Origin: Paramesorhizobium sp049065735 | Lineage (GTDB): Bacteria; Pseudomonadota; Alphaproteobacteria; Rhizobiales; Rhizobiaceae | Length of the DNA stretch: 64,000 nucleotides | Direction: 5' to 3' | Assembly: GCF_049065735.1 (NCBI RefSeq) | Contig: NZ_JBAKHD010000001.1 | Span: forward strand, 62,001-126,000 | Shown: positions 41,835-50,916 of the stretch, in pieces | Numbering within the stretch: position 1 is the stretch's first letter | Layout: every line of letters starts with the position of its first letter | Notes under the pieces: generated by a model | Databases searched by the model: none | The model's input: the letters and a program-made list of their open reading frames with translations, nothing else | Told to the model about the DNA's origin: nothing | Position numbers and translations under genes: made by a program

Positions 41835-42929
41835 CTAAGTCGGGATCTCCTTCGCCGCCCATTGCGCGGTGTCGCGATCCCGCAGGTCACGGATGTTCCT
41901 GACGCTCTCGCGTTTCAGCCGTTGCGATAGGCCGCGCAGGATCTCGCCCGGCAGGCCGGGGCCGCGATAGACGAGGCCCGTATAAAGCTGCATGAGATCC
42001 GCGCCCGCCCGTATCTTGGCAATCGCCGTCTCCGCGCTGTCTATGCCGCCGACACCGATGATGGGCAGGTGGGGACCGACTTTCGCCCGCATCTTGGCAA
42101 GCACGATGGTCGAGCGCTCGAACAGCGGTGCGCCCGAGAGGCCACCCGTCTCGCCTGCATTCTGCCTGTTCGTCAGGCCGGCCCGCGACAGCGTGGTGTT
42201 GGAAATAATAAGCCCGTCGAGCGGATGGGCCAGCACTTCCGCCGCGATGTCGTCGAGCCCTTCCTCCGTCAGATCAGGCGCGATCTTGAGGAACACTGGA
42301 CGGCGTATGCCTGCTTTCTCCGCTTCCTCGTCCCGCGCTGCCAGCACCCGTGAGAGCAGGTCGCGCAGGCTCTCGCGCGCCTGCAGATCGCGCAGGCCCG
42401 GCGTGTTGGGGGAGGAGATATTGGCGGTGAAATAGCTGGCGAGCGGATAGAATTTGCGAATGCCCGCCACATAATCGGCGATGCGGTCGGCTGCATCCTT
42501 GTTCGCGCCGATATTGACGCCGACGATACCAGCCTTGCCGCGCCGGCGGGAAAGGCGCTGAAACGCCGCCTCGTGGCCCTCATTGTTGAAGCCGAGGCGG
42601 TTGATGACCGCCCCGTCTTCGGGCAGGCGGAAAATGCGCGGACGCGGATTGCCGCTCTGGGACAGGGGCGTCAGCGTGCCGACTTCGGCGAAACCGAAGC
42701 CGAGCTTCAGAAGTTCGTCCGGGATTTCGGCGTTCTTGTCATAGCCCGCCGCCATGCCCAGCGGATTGGGGAAGGCGAGTCCGGCGATGCTTACGGCAAG
42801 CGCCGGATCGTCGACTTTGCCGCACGATATGAGCCCGCTTTTCAGCGCGGCGATGGAAAGGCCATGCGCCTGTTCCGGGTCGAGCGCAAAGAGGGCGCGG
42901 CGGCCGAAGGTTTCGAAAAGCCCGCTCAT
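41835..42929 (-). CDS. pyrD: Dihydroorotate dehydrogenase (quinone), class 2
   Basis: FMN enzyme of pyrimidine synthesis that reduces membrane quinones. It has 364 residues with an N-terminal amphipathic membrane-binding extension, NPLGMAAGYDKN, the GTLTPLSQSGNP strand, the active-site Ser in NISSPNTPGLR, and GVGGIDSAETAIAKIRAGA closing the barrel. Its ATG overlaps the stop of the DUF952 gene (ATGA), so the pair is translationally coupled. Confidence 0.95.
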   Translation of the reverse strand: MSGLFETFGRRALFALDPEQAHGLSIAALKSGLISCGKVDDPALAVSIAGLAFPNPLGMAAGYDKNAEIPDELLKLGFGFAEVGTLTPLSQSGNPRPRIFRLPEDGAVINRLGFNNEGHEAAFQRLSRRRGKAGIVGVNIGANKDAADRIADYVAGIRKFYPLASYFTANISSPNTPGLRDLQARESLRDLLSRVLAARDEEAEKAGIRRPVFLKIAPDLTEEGLDDIAAEVLAHPLDGLIISNTTLSRAGLTNRQNAGETGGLSGAPLFERSTIVLAKMRAKVGPHLPIIGVGGIDSAETAIAKIRAGADLMQLYTGLVYRGPGLPGEILRGLSQRLKRESVRNIRDLRDRDTAQWAAKEIPT

Positions 42930-43273
42930 GCGTCCATCCTCGGGAATTGGTGCGCGCCATCGGCCCCGAGCGGCAAAGGTTTGACCCAGCGTACGGCGGC
43001 AAGCGGCAGCTCGCCATAAAGATGGGGGAACAGATCGCCCCCGCGCGAGACTTCATATCTCAGCCAGTCGCCAAGCGCTTCGGCATCGACCGCGATGAGC
43101 AGCAGGTCGCTCTGCCCCGCAAAATGCTTCGCCGCCGTTTCGCGCACTTGCGCGGCGGTGGAAAAATGAATGAACCCATCGGCGAGGTCGACCGGCGCGC
43201 CGGTGAATACGCCTGCTTCCTCCGCCGCCTGCCACAATGCGCGGGGCGCGATTTTATAGATTGTCGTGCTCAT
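42926..43273 (-). CDS. DUF952 domain protein
   Basis: A 115-residue cytosolic protein of the DUF952 family, with IYKIAPRALWQAAEEAG at the start, the GFIHFSTAAQVRETA motif and FPHLYGELPLAAV near the end. Its function is unknown. ATG 43273 follows AGGGAAA; ten upstream codons lack a ribosome site. It overlaps pyrD by four bases and is often found next to it in Rhizobiales, so a shared operon is likely. Confidence 0.88.
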   Translation of the reverse strand: MSTTIYKIAPRALWQAAEEAGVFTGAPVDLADGFIHFSTAAQVRETAAKHFAGQSDLLLIAVDAEALGDWLRYEVSRGGDLFPHLYGELPLAAVRWVKPLPLGADGAHQFPRMDA

Positions 43274-43313
43274 GGGTGTTTCCCTAGTGGAAAAGCACGG
43301 CATTGAGCAACGG

Positions 43314-43434
43314 GCATTTTAGGGGAGTAGGGGAATAAGGGAGTAGGGGAATAGGGAAAAAGCCTTGAACCGGGGTGAAAAAGCCGATTTTTAGCCTTAC
43401 TCCCTTACTCCCTTACTCCCTTACTCCCTTACGC
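43314..43434. repeat. 8-base tandem repeat with complementary G-rich arm (copy 1)
   Basis: CCTTACTC is repeated between four and five times at 43395-43432. A G-rich stretch GGGAGTAGGGGAATAAGGGA at 43320-43357 can pair with it across a short spacer. The repeat contains the stop codon of the proline iminopeptidase gene. A second copy is at 50890-50990. Confidence 0.75.
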
Positions 43435-44379
43435 AAACCGCTTCGTCGCCTCGATCAGCTCATGCACGATGCCCGGCTCGGTCACGGCGTGACCGGCATC
43501 CTCGACGATGCGTAAGTCAGCCTCGGGCCAGACCTTCTTCAACTGCCAGGCATTGATGAAGGGCGTGCACATGTCGTAGCGCCCATGCACGATCACGCCG
43601 GGAATATGCCGGATGCGTTCGACATTGCGTAGGAGGTGATCGTCGGTGTCGAAGAAGCCGCGATTCTGGAAATAATGGCACTCGATGCGGGCGAAGGCGA
43701 TGGCGTAATGGTCCTCGCCGAAGGCATTCTCGCGCGCGGGGTCGGGCAGCAGCGACAGGGCCGAGCCCTCCCAGCGCGCCCATTTGCGCGCTGCTTCGAT
43801 CTGCACCTGCGGGTTGGGATCGGTCAGGCGCTTGTAATAGGCGGCTATCATATCGCCGCGCTCCGCCTCGGGAATGTGTTCCTGATAAGCCTCGAAACGG
43901 TCGGGATAGATGATGCTCGCGCCGTTGGAGTAGAACCAGTCGATCTCGAAGCGGCGGATCATGAAGATACCGCGCAGCACGAGTTCGCTCACCCGTTCCG
44001 GATGGGTCTGCGCATAGGCGAGCGCCAGCGTCGAGCCCCACGAGCCGCCGAACACCTGCCATTGCTCGACACCGAGATGCTCGCGAATGCGCTCCATGTC
44101 GGCGACGAGATCCCAGGTGGTGTTTTCGCGTAGTTCGGCGTGCGGCGTCGAGCGGCCGCAGCCGCGCTGGTCGAACAGAATGATGCGGTAGCGCTCCGGA
44201 TCGTGGAGGCGCCGCATGGTTGGCGTGATGCCGCCGCCCGGCCCGCCATGGATCATGATGACGGGCTTGCCCTCCGGATTGCCGCATTCCTCGATATGGA
44301 TCGTATGCAGGTCCGAAACGGGAAGCATCTCGTCGCGATGGGGTGTGATCTCAGGATAAAGCGTGTTGCGCGGGGTCAT
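43429..44379 (-). CDS. pip: Proline iminopeptidase
   Basis: An alpha/beta-hydrolase that removes N-terminal proline. It has 316 residues with the HGGPGGG oxyanion motif, DQRGCGRSTPH, the nucleophile elbow GGSWGS and a late HGRYDMCTP/GHA segment supplying Asp and His, the standard order for the S33 Pip family. Its TAA stop lies inside the 8-base tandem repeat. It is monocistronic and divergent from the CrbR-like regulator. Confidence 0.94.
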   Translation of the reverse strand: MTPRNTLYPEITPHRDEMLPVSDLHTIHIEECGNPEGKPVIMIHGGPGGGITPTMRRLHDPERYRIILFDQRGCGRSTPHAELRENTTWDLVADMERIREHLGVEQWQVFGGSWGSTLALAYAQTHPERVSELVLRGIFMIRRFEIDWFYSNGASIIYPDRFEAYQEHIPEAERGDMIAAYYKRLTDPNPQVQIEAARKWARWEGSALSLLPDPARENAFGEDHYAIAFARIECHYFQNRGFFDTDDHLLRNVERIRHIPGVIVHGRYDMCTPFINAWQLKKVWPEADLRIVEDAGHAVTEPGIVHELIEATKRFA

Positions 44380-44576
44380 AACGGCCTTTTTATTGGTTAT
44401 CCGGAAACGATGCGTGTTCCAATATGGCTATTCCTGTTGCACAATAAGGCCATACTGCGGCGGGCGCGCCTTTCGCGACCATTTCCGTCCATTTGATTTC
44501 GGCTTGAAAAGCTGGAAAAACCCGTTAGTCGGAAGGAAACAGCCGCTATCATATATAATGGGGAAGACGCGGTGTC

Positions 44577-45230
44577 ATGAAATCGAAGTTCATCATCGCC
44601 GATGATCATCCGCTGTTCCGGGGGGCATTAAGGCACGCGCTCATGCACAGCGTTGAGGAGGCGGATATTATCGAGGCGGGCGATTTCGACGCCGCCAGGA
44701 AGCTGGTCCTCGAAACCCCCGACATCGACCTTTTGCTGCTTGACCTGACCATGCCGGGCGCCAGCGGCCTTTCGGGTCTCGTCGCGCTGAAATCGATCCA
44801 GCCGGCACTACCGATCATCGTCGTCTCCGCGACCGACGATCCCGCCACCATCCGCCGCGCGCTGGAGCTTGGCGCTTCCGGCTTCATCTCCAAATCATCA
44901 GGCATCGAGGATATCGAAAAGGCGGTAAGCGCGGTTCTCTCAGGCGATATCTGGGCGCCGCCGGAAGTCGAGCTCGGCGGCGAGCCGGACCCTGAGATAT
45001 CCGACCTGATCCACCGCATCCGCACCCTGACCCCCCAGCAGGCCCGCGTCCTCTCCATGCTCGCTGAAGGCCTCCTCAACAAGCAGATCGCCTATGAGCT
45101 CAGCGTATCCGAGGCGACCATCAAGGCCCATGTCTCGGCGGTCCTGCAGAAGCTCGGCGTCGACAGCCGCACCCAGGCGGTCATCCGGCTATCGAAGATC
45201 GGCGGGGATGGGATTCAGACGGTGAATTGA
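44577..45230 (+). CDS. CrbR-like LuxR-family response regulator
   Basis: A 217-residue regulator. The receiver domain has the acidic pair ADDHPLF and the phosphoacceptor Asp in LLLLDLTMPG. The C-terminal LuxR HTH has LTPQQARVLSMLAEGLLNKQ and VSEATIKAHVSAVLQKLGV. It lies beside and convergent with an SLC5-type hybrid kinase, the configuration of CrbS/CrbR (MxtR/ErdR), which controls acetyl-CoA synthetase and acetate use in other proteobacteria. A TATAAT element at 44554-44559 fits its promoter. The assignment to Crb is by architecture. Confidence 0.82.
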   Translation: MKSKFIIADDHPLFRGALRHALMHSVEEADIIEAGDFDAARKLVLETPDIDLLLLDLTMPGASGLSGLVALKSIQPALPIIVVSATDDPATIRRALELGASGFISKSSGIEDIEKAVSAVLSGDIWAPPEVELGGEPDPEISDLIHRIRTLTPQQARVLSMLAEGLLNKQIAYELSVSEATIKAHVSAVLQKLGVDSRTQAVIRLSKIGGDGIQTVN

Positions 45231-45242
45231 CGTCCGCGCCTT

Positions 45243-45384
45243 TCCCTCCCCCTTGCGGGGAGGGTGGCCCGAAGGGTCGGGTGGGGGTGGTGACGTTTGC
45301 GCTTTTGTCTGAGAAAGTGGCGCAAACGTCACCACCCCCATCCGCCCGCTAACGCGGGCACATTCCCCGCAAGGGGGAAGGAGG
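45243..45384. repeat. Long intergenic palindromic repeat, family A copy 3
   Basis: CCCTCCCCCTTGCGGGGAGGG..GGGTGGGGGTGGTGACG and its complement flank a short centre, as in copy 1 at 13696. It follows the response regulator stop directly. Confidence 0.85.
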
Positions 45385-45460
45385 GCGCGAGGCGGCCGAC
45401 GGTTCCGTTCCACGTAAATTGTGCTAGAATGGCAACATACGTCCTTGGAAGCCGGAAACC

Positions 45461-45565
45461 ATGACCGATCAAATTTTCATGTGGTATGTTTTCCCGATCC
45501 TTGTCGGTCTGGCCTGCTTTGGTTGGATTGGCTACGATAAATATATCAAGAATCGCTCTCGCTGA
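45461..45565 (+). CDS. 34-residue single-span membrane peptide
   Basis: A small frame (MTDQIFMWYV.. to ..KNRSR) with a polar N-terminus, one hydrophobic segment (WYVFPILVGLACFGWIGY) and a basic tail, giving an N-out or N-in single span. It lies between the response regulator and the convergent hybrid kinase, whose stop is one base away. An upstream TAGAAT at 45425-45430 could be a -10 box. The ribosome site (CCGGAAACC) is weak. I do not recognise the peptide; it may assist the adjacent transporter-like kinase. Confidence 0.5.
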   Translation: MTDQIFMWYVFPILVGLACFGWIGYDKYIKNRSR

Positions 45566-45566
45566 T

Positions 45567-48500
45567 CTACTCCGCCGCCTGCATCCGCGTCCGATGATGC
45601 GAAAGCAAGGCCCGCAATGCCGCCGGTTTCAGCGGCTTGTGCAGCACCGTCACCTCTTCCGCCTCTGCCCGCAGGCGTACTTCGTTGGAGCGGTCGGCGG
45701 TGACGAGAACGGCCGGTAATTTCCCGTAATAGCCGCGCGCCTCGCCGATCAGGTCGAGGCCGTTTTCATTGTTGAGGTGGTAATCGGCAAGGATGATGTC
45801 GGGCGTCATACCTCCCTCCGCCAGAACTGCTTTCAGTTCCGCGCCGCTGCGCGCCGTTGCCACCTGGCACCCCCAGCCGCCGAGCAGGATCTCCATGCCC
45901 GCGAGGATGCGCTCGTCATTGTCGATGCAGAGCACATTCGTGCCGGAGAGTTCGTTGGCGCGGTAGGCTCCGGGCGATGCCTCGCCTGCCTTGGCCGGCA
46001 CGGGCTGTTGAAGCGTCGCGAGCCGTACCGAGAAGACGGTTCCCTTGGCCGGCACGGAGCGCAAATCCAGCGGCAGCGACAGCACGCGCGCGATGCGGTC
46101 CACGATCGAAAGCCCGAGTCCCAGCCCTTCGGCCTCCTTCATGCCCTCGTCAAGCCGGGTGAATTCCCGGAAGACCGCTTCGAGCTTGTCGGCGGGAATG
46201 CCGATGCCGGTGTCGAGCACCTGCAAATCCACCGCATCGCCGCGCCGTCGCGCGCCCAGGAGCACGCTGCCGCTGCGGCTGTATTTGATGGCGTTGGAAA
46301 CGAGGTTCTGCACGAGCCGGCGCAGCAAATTGCGGTCCGTCTCCACCACCACGCTGCTCGGCACGACGCGCAGCCGCAAGCCCTTCTGTCTGGCGAGCGG
46401 CGCAAAATCGGTGGCGATCTGTTTCATCAATTCATCGAGCCGGAAGACCGAGACATGCGGCTTCAGCGCCCCCGTATCGAGGCGGGAAATGTCCAGCACC
46501 GCGCCGAGGATGGCCTCGACAGACTCCAGCGAGGAATCGATGTTGCGCGTCAGGCTTTCCTCTTCCGCGCCCTTTAGCCGTTCCGTCAGGGCGGAACTAT
46601 AGAGCCGCGCTGCATTGAGCGGCTGCAATATGTCGTGTCCCACTGCCGCCAGGAACCGCGTCTTGCTTAAGTTTGCCTCATCCGCCACTGCGCGCGCCTT
46701 GGCAAGCTCGCTGTTGACATGGGTCAGTTCCGCCGTGCGGTCCTCCACCCGCTGCTCCAGCGTCTCATTGATCCGCTTCAGCGCATTGGCCGCCTCGACG
46801 GCGAGGGTGATGTCCGTATAGGTGGCGACGACCCCGCCATCCGGCATCGGGTTGGAGCGGATTTCGAGGATGCGTCCGCTCGATTTCAGCTCTATGCGCC
46901 AGGGCTGCCGGAACGTGGTGAAATTGCGCATGATGGTGACGATGTTTCCCGCCGCCACATCGCCGCGCCGCGCCAGATGCTCGATGATCTCAGACAACGG
47001 CGTGCCGACCTGGCCGAACTCATCGGGAAGGTCGAGCAACAGGCGGAACTGCCGGTTCCAGCAGGTGAGCCGGAAATTCCGGTCGAACACCGTGATGCCC
47101 TGTTCCATCTGGTCGAGCGCGATCTGCAACAGGCCCCGGTTCTGCTGCAGCGCCTCCGAGGCGTCATCGAGGAGGCGCAGCGCGCCGCGTGTGGAACTGT
47201 CATTGCGCTGCAGGAGCAGCGACAGGACGAGCCGGGCGGAAGACGAACCGACCGCGCTGCCGAGCAATTGCTCCGCATAGCGGATGAGGCCCATATCGGC
47301 GGGCGCAGTGCCGACCAATGTTCTTTGCTCCCGGACGGCAAAACTCTGGAACGAGCGCTCCACCCGCTCCGCGCCCAGATAGCGCGCGATGGTCGCTTTC
47401 AACTCATCGACGGTCACCGTGGTGCGGAAGCGGCGCAGCGTCGGCACTGTCATGATGTCGCGCGGCATGAAGGTGGTGGCCTGGATGCGCTCGAGCGGCG
47501 TCGCCTTGCGCGAGAGCGAGGCGAGGATATAGGCGAACGTGTTCGCCGCCAGGCTCCAGATCACGCCATTGGTAAGCGGAAAGGCGTCGGTGCCGAACAA
47601 CGCCTGCGGTTTCAGCGCCGCGAGGCCGAACAGCCCTTCGCGCAGGATGGCGGCGTCCGGTGGTGCGAGGGTGGGCAGCAGCAGCGTATAGGCCCAGACC
47701 GCGAAGCCGCAGATCATGCCTGCCACCGCGCCGCGCGCATTCGCCCCGCGCCAGATCAGGCCGCCGAGCAGGGGAGGGGCGAACTGCGCGATGGCGGCGA
47801 AGGAGACGAGACCGATGGAGGAGAGGCGGATATTATCCGCCGTCTCGCGGTAATAGATGAAGGATATGAACAGGATGACGATGATCGTCGCCCGCCGCGT
47901 ATAAAGGATCATGCGCGTCAGGTCGCGCGGCTCGCCTTCCTCGCTGCGCAGGAAATGCTTGATGAAAAGCGGCAGCACCAGATGGTTCGAGATCATCACA
48001 GACAGCGCCACGCAGGCGACGATGACCATGGCGGTGGCCGCTGAAAGCCCGCCGACAAAGGCGATGAGCGCCAGCAGATGGTGGTCGGTCGCCAGCGGCA
48101 GCGCCAGCACATAGAGGTCGGCATTGGTGCTGGGCCCAAGCGCCACCACGCCGGCAAGCGCGATGGGCAGCACGAAAAGATTGATCAAGACCAGATAGGC
48201 CGGGAACAGCCAGCGCGCGATGCGCAGCTCCGTCACGCTGCGGTTTTCCACGACAGCGACATGGAACTGGCGCGGCAGCATGAGGATCGCGATGGCGCTG
48301 AGCACGCTCTGCACAATCCATGTGCCGATGGAGGTCTGGTAATTGAGGGCATGGGATGCCGCTTCATTCAGCGTCACCGCCTCCATGAGCGCGGAAGGGC
48401 TGCCGAAGAGGAAGAAGGTGCAGGCAAGACCCACGGCGAGAAAGGCGCAGAGCTTTATGACCGATTCCAGCGCCACCGCGAGAATAAGCCCGTCCTGATG

Positions 48501-49058
48501 CTCGGTCGCGTCCGTATGCCGTGTGCCGAACAGGATGGCGAACAGTGCCAGCACGCAGGCGACCGGCAGGGACACGTCGCTGAACACATAGCCGATGGGA
48601 TCGAAGGACTGGCCGTAATGCGCGACGATCAAATCCACACTGCCGGACACCGCCTTCAATTGCAGTGCGATATAGGGCAGCGCGCCGATGGTGGCGATCA
48701 GCGTGGCGATGGAGGCGACGGCGAAGCTCTTGCCGTAGCGGGCGGCGAGGAAATCGGCGATGGAGGTGATGCGTTCGGCTTTTGCCAGCCGCACGATATG
48801 GCGCACCAGCCGGTTGCCCACGGTGAAGACGAGGATCGGGCCGATATAAATGCCGAGGAACTCCAGCCCCCGCTCCGCCGCAACGCCCACGGAGCCGAAA
48901 AAGGTCCATGAGGTGCAATAGACGGCGAGGCTGAGCGCATAGATATAGGGCCGCGGCTCGGTCCCCCAGCGCTGCGCGCGCCGGTCCCCCAGGCTCGCCA
49001 CCGCGAAGAGCAGGAGCAGATAGAGAAACGCAATGCCGATAATTCCCCAACCCTGCAC
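45567..49058 (-). CDS. CrbS-like SLC5-type hybrid sensor histidine kinase
   Basis: An 1163-residue protein. The N-terminal 480 residues form about 13 transmembrane helices of the sodium/solute symporter (SLC5) family, followed by a STAC-like linker and a PAS domain with RLTCWNRQFRLLLDLP near residue 690. After a coiled coil come HisKA (RFLAAVGHDILQPLNA, His near 815), a Gly-rich ATPase domain (N box NLVSNAIKYSRSG, G2 GLGLGLSIV) and a C-terminal receiver with DIILADYHLNNENG. This is the CrbS/MxtR plan, sensing carbon sources such as acetate. It runs towards the CrbR-like gene. Confidence 0.85.
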   Translation of the reverse strand: MQGWGIIGIAFLYLLLLFAVASLGDRRAQRWGTEPRPYIYALSLAVYCTSWTFFGSVGVAAERGLEFLGIYIGPILVFTVGNRLVRHIVRLAKAERITSIADFLAARYGKSFAVASIATLIATIGALPYIALQLKAVSGSVDLIVAHYGQSFDPIGYVFSDVSLPVACVLALFAILFGTRHTDATEHQDGLILAVALESVIKLCAFLAVGLACTFFLFGSPSALMEAVTLNEAASHALNYQTSIGTWIVQSVLSAIAILMLPRQFHVAVVENRSVTELRIARWLFPAYLVLINLFVLPIALAGVVALGPSTNADLYVLALPLATDHHLLALIAFVGGLSAATAMVIVACVALSVMISNHLVLPLFIKHFLRSEEGEPRDLTRMILYTRRATIIVILFISFIYYRETADNIRLSSIGLVSFAAIAQFAPPLLGGLIWRGANARGAVAGMICGFAVWAYTLLLPTLAPPDAAILREGLFGLAALKPQALFGTDAFPLTNGVIWSLAANTFAYILASLSRKATPLERIQATTFMPRDIMTVPTLRRFRTTVTVDELKATIARYLGAERVERSFQSFAVREQRTLVGTAPADMGLIRYAEQLLGSAVGSSSARLVLSLLLQRNDSSTRGALRLLDDASEALQQNRGLLQIALDQMEQGITVFDRNFRLTCWNRQFRLLLDLPDEFGQVGTPLSEIIEHLARRGDVAAGNIVTIMRNFTTFRQPWRIELKSSGRILEIRSNPMPDGGVVATYTDITLAVEAANALKRINETLEQRVEDRTAELTHVNSELAKARAVADEANLSKTRFLAAVGHDILQPLNAARLYSSALTERLKGAEEESLTRNIDSSLESVEAILGAVLDISRLDTGALKPHVSVFRLDELMKQIATDFAPLARQKGLRLRVVPSSVVVETDRNLLRRLVQNLVSNAIKYSRSGSVLLGARRRGDAVDLQVLDTGIGIPADKLEAVFREFTRLDEGMKEAEGLGLGLSIVDRIARVLSLPLDLRSVPAKGTVFSVRLATLQQPVPAKAGEASPGAYRANELSGTNVLCIDNDERILAGMEILLGGWGCQVATARSGAELKAVLAEGGMTPDIILADYHLNNENGLDLIGEARGYYGKLPAVLVTADRSNEVRLRAEAEEVTVLHKPLKPAALRALLSHHRTRMQAAE

Positions 49059-49126
49059 GGTTCCCTCTTTTTCCCCTCTACTCCATCTTTTAAGGAAGCA
49101 TTAAAACAAAGTATGGAGACGATAGC

Positions 49127-49543
49127 ATGCTTAAGGAATTCAAGGAATTTGCCCTGAAGGGAAACATGGTGGATCTCGCCATCGGCGTGGTCATCGGCAC
49201 CGCCTTTGGCGGGCTGGTCAATTCGATCGTCGCCGACTTCATCACCCCCATCATCGGCTTCCTGACCGGCGGGCTCGATTTTTCCAACATGTTCGTACAG
49301 CTGGCCGGGGAGCCGAAGCCGACCCTCGCCGCTGCGCGTGAGGCGGGCGCGACCATCGCCTACGGCCACTTCCTTACGCTCGCCATCAATTTTCTCATCG
49401 TCGCCGCCGCGCTGTTCGTGGTGGTGAAGCTGATGAACCGGCTGAAACTCAAGGGGGAAGCCGCCCCGGCCGCGAAACCGGAGCCGTCGCGGGAAGAGGT
49501 GCTTCTGACGGAGATCAGGGATTTGCTGGCGAAGGGGAGGTGA
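49127..49543 (+). CDS. mscL: Large-conductance mechanosensitive channel
   Basis: A homopentameric osmotic safety valve. It has 138 residues with the N-terminal amphipathic MLKEFKEFALKGN, TM1 DLAIGVVIGTAFGGLVNSIV, periplasmic loop and TM2 FLTLAINFLIVAAALFVVV, and the cytoplasmic KLMNRLKLK..LLTEIRDLL bundle. A weak TTAA-N7-TTAAA sequence lies upstream (49090-49105). Monocistronic and divergent from the hybrid kinase. Confidence 0.95.
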   Translation: MLKEFKEFALKGNMVDLAIGVVIGTAFGGLVNSIVADFITPIIGFLTGGLDFSNMFVQLAGEPKPTLAAAREAGATIAYGHFLTLAINFLIVAAALFVVVKLMNRLKLKGEAAPAAKPEPSREEVLLTEIRDLLAKGR

Positions 49544-49579
49544 TGACAGCAGCCATGTTTTGATGGATTTGCCTGGCAC

Positions 49580-49737
49580 ACCCCCCTCTGTCCTGCCGGA
49601 CATCTCCCCCACAAGGGGGGAGATTGGCCTTCATAGATGGCAGATACCAATCGTAGACGTCGTAAGATGAGAGCGGAGCGCTGTGTCAGCCAATCTCCCC
49701 CCTTGTGGGGGAGATGTCCGGCAGGACAGAGGGGGGT
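49580..49737. repeat. Intergenic palindromic repeat, family B copy 2 (inverted)
   Basis: It has the same arms as the copy at 20200-20357 but with coordinated changes in both arms (TGTCCTGCCGGACA here, TGCCCTGCCGGGCA there). Its central 60 bases match the other copy only when reverse-complemented, so the two are in opposite orientation. Confidence 0.85.
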
Positions 49738-49744
49738 ACTGTCC

Positions 49745-49745
49745 N
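49745..49745. other. Ambiguous base (n)
   Basis: A single undetermined base eight positions after the family B repeat, in an intergenic gap. It may mark a consensus ambiguity or a join made at a repeated sequence. Confidence 0.9.
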
Positions 49746-49830
49746 GCCGACATTTCCATTTGAAAACCCCTCGCATCACCGCCAAAGAGGCGAGCGGATA
49801 AGGTAGTATCGGGCAGAGGGGACATAACAA

Positions 49831-50916
49831 ATGGATCAAGGCTATCGCCAACCCGCCAAGGACGACATCTGGACGAAGGCCATCGCCATGGCCGCTTCGC
49901 TGGCCGTCGCCACGGTCGGCGCATTGGCGGCTTATGCAATCAGCCTTCCCATTCCCTTTCTCCTCGGCTCGGTGATATCGGTCACCATTGCCTCGCTTGC
50001 GGGCATGCGGATTTATCTGCCCGATTGGCTGCGTAATATCGTCTTCTTTATGCTGGGCTTGCAGGCGGGATCCGGCGTGCGGCCTGAAACGCTGAACCAG
50101 CTCTCGGCCTGGCCGGGCAGCTTCGTTCTCCTGTTCGTCATGCTCATCACAGTGACCGGCTTCACCTATCTCCTGCTGCGTAAGGTGTTTCGCTGGGACG
50201 GCCAGACGGCGCTGTTTTCCGCACTGCCGGGCGCGCTCTCCTTCGTGCTCGCGGCGGCGAGCGACACGCGCGCCGATATGGTCCGCATCACCATCATCCA
50301 GACCACAAGGCTGTTGCTGTTGATTGGCTTTCTCGCGCCGCTTCTTGCCATCCTCGGCCGCAGCGCGCCGCATGTGGATTTCACTGTGACGCACGAGCTG
50401 ACGCTGGAGGCCGCAGCCATCCTCTTCGGGGGCGGGCTTGCCGGTGCGGTGATCGGCCATTACAGCCGTGTGCCAGGCGGCATGATGCTGGGTGCGCTGC
50501 TGGCAAGCGCCATCCTGCATGGCGGATCATGGGTGGAGGCGAGCCTGCCGCGCGGCCTTTCGGACCTCGGCACCATCGTGCTCGGCGTTCTCATCGGCTC
50601 GCGCGTCAACGCCAGCCACCGCATGCACCTTGTCCGCTATCTGCCCGCCGCGCTTCTGGCCTTCATTATAGGCACATCGGCGGCTTTTGCGGTCGGCGCC
50701 GTGGTCTGGCTACTTTTCGACTTGCACCCGGCCCAGATCGCGCTCGCTTTCGCGCCGGGCGCGCTGGAAGCCTTGACCGTCATCGCCTTTTCGCTCGGCG
50801 TCGACCCCGCCTATGTCGCCTCGCACCATGTGGCGCGGTTCATCATGATCGCGGTGACGGTGCCGTTCGTGGCGCGGTGGTTGAATGGCAGGGGAGATAA
50901 GGGAATAGGGGAATAG
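49831..50916 (+). CDS. AbrB-type (ammonia monooxygenase-like) membrane transporter
   Basis: A 361-residue polytopic protein of the AbrB/DUF (COG3180) family, with about ten hydrophobic helices in two pseudo-repeats and LGLQAGSGVRPETL/GGMMLGALLASAILHG segments. It has no true ammonia monooxygenase activity; transport of an unidentified compound is assumed. The last codons (after WLNGRGD) derive from the G-rich arm of the 8-base repeat element. No clear ribosome site precedes ATG 49831. Confidence 0.82.
   Translation: MDQGYRQPAKDDIWTKAIAMAASLAVATVGALAAYAISLPIPFLLGSVISVTIASLAGMRIYLPDWLRNIVFFMLGLQAGSGVRPETLNQLSAWPGSFVLLFVMLITVTGFTYLLLRKVFRWDGQTALFSALPGALSFVLAAASDTRADMVRITIIQTTRLLLLIGFLAPLLAILGRSAPHVDFTVTHELTLEAAAILFGGGLAGAVIGHYSRVPGGMMLGALLASAILHGGSWVEASLPRGLSDLGTIVLGVLIGSRVNASHRMHLVRYLPAALLAFIIGTSAAFAVGAVVWLLFDLHPAQIALAFAPGALEALTVIAFSLGVDPAYVASHHVARFIMIAVTVPFVARWLNGRGDKGIGE

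Noticed and set aside
43395..43432. CRISPR-like direct repeats
   Set aside because: The units are contiguous 8-base tandem copies with no spacers; they also match a second intergenic copy at 50952.
49090..49105. CtrA box upstream of mscL
   Set aside because: TTAA-N7-TTAAA lacks the terminal C and is in an A/T-rich stretch; mscL has no known link to CtrA.
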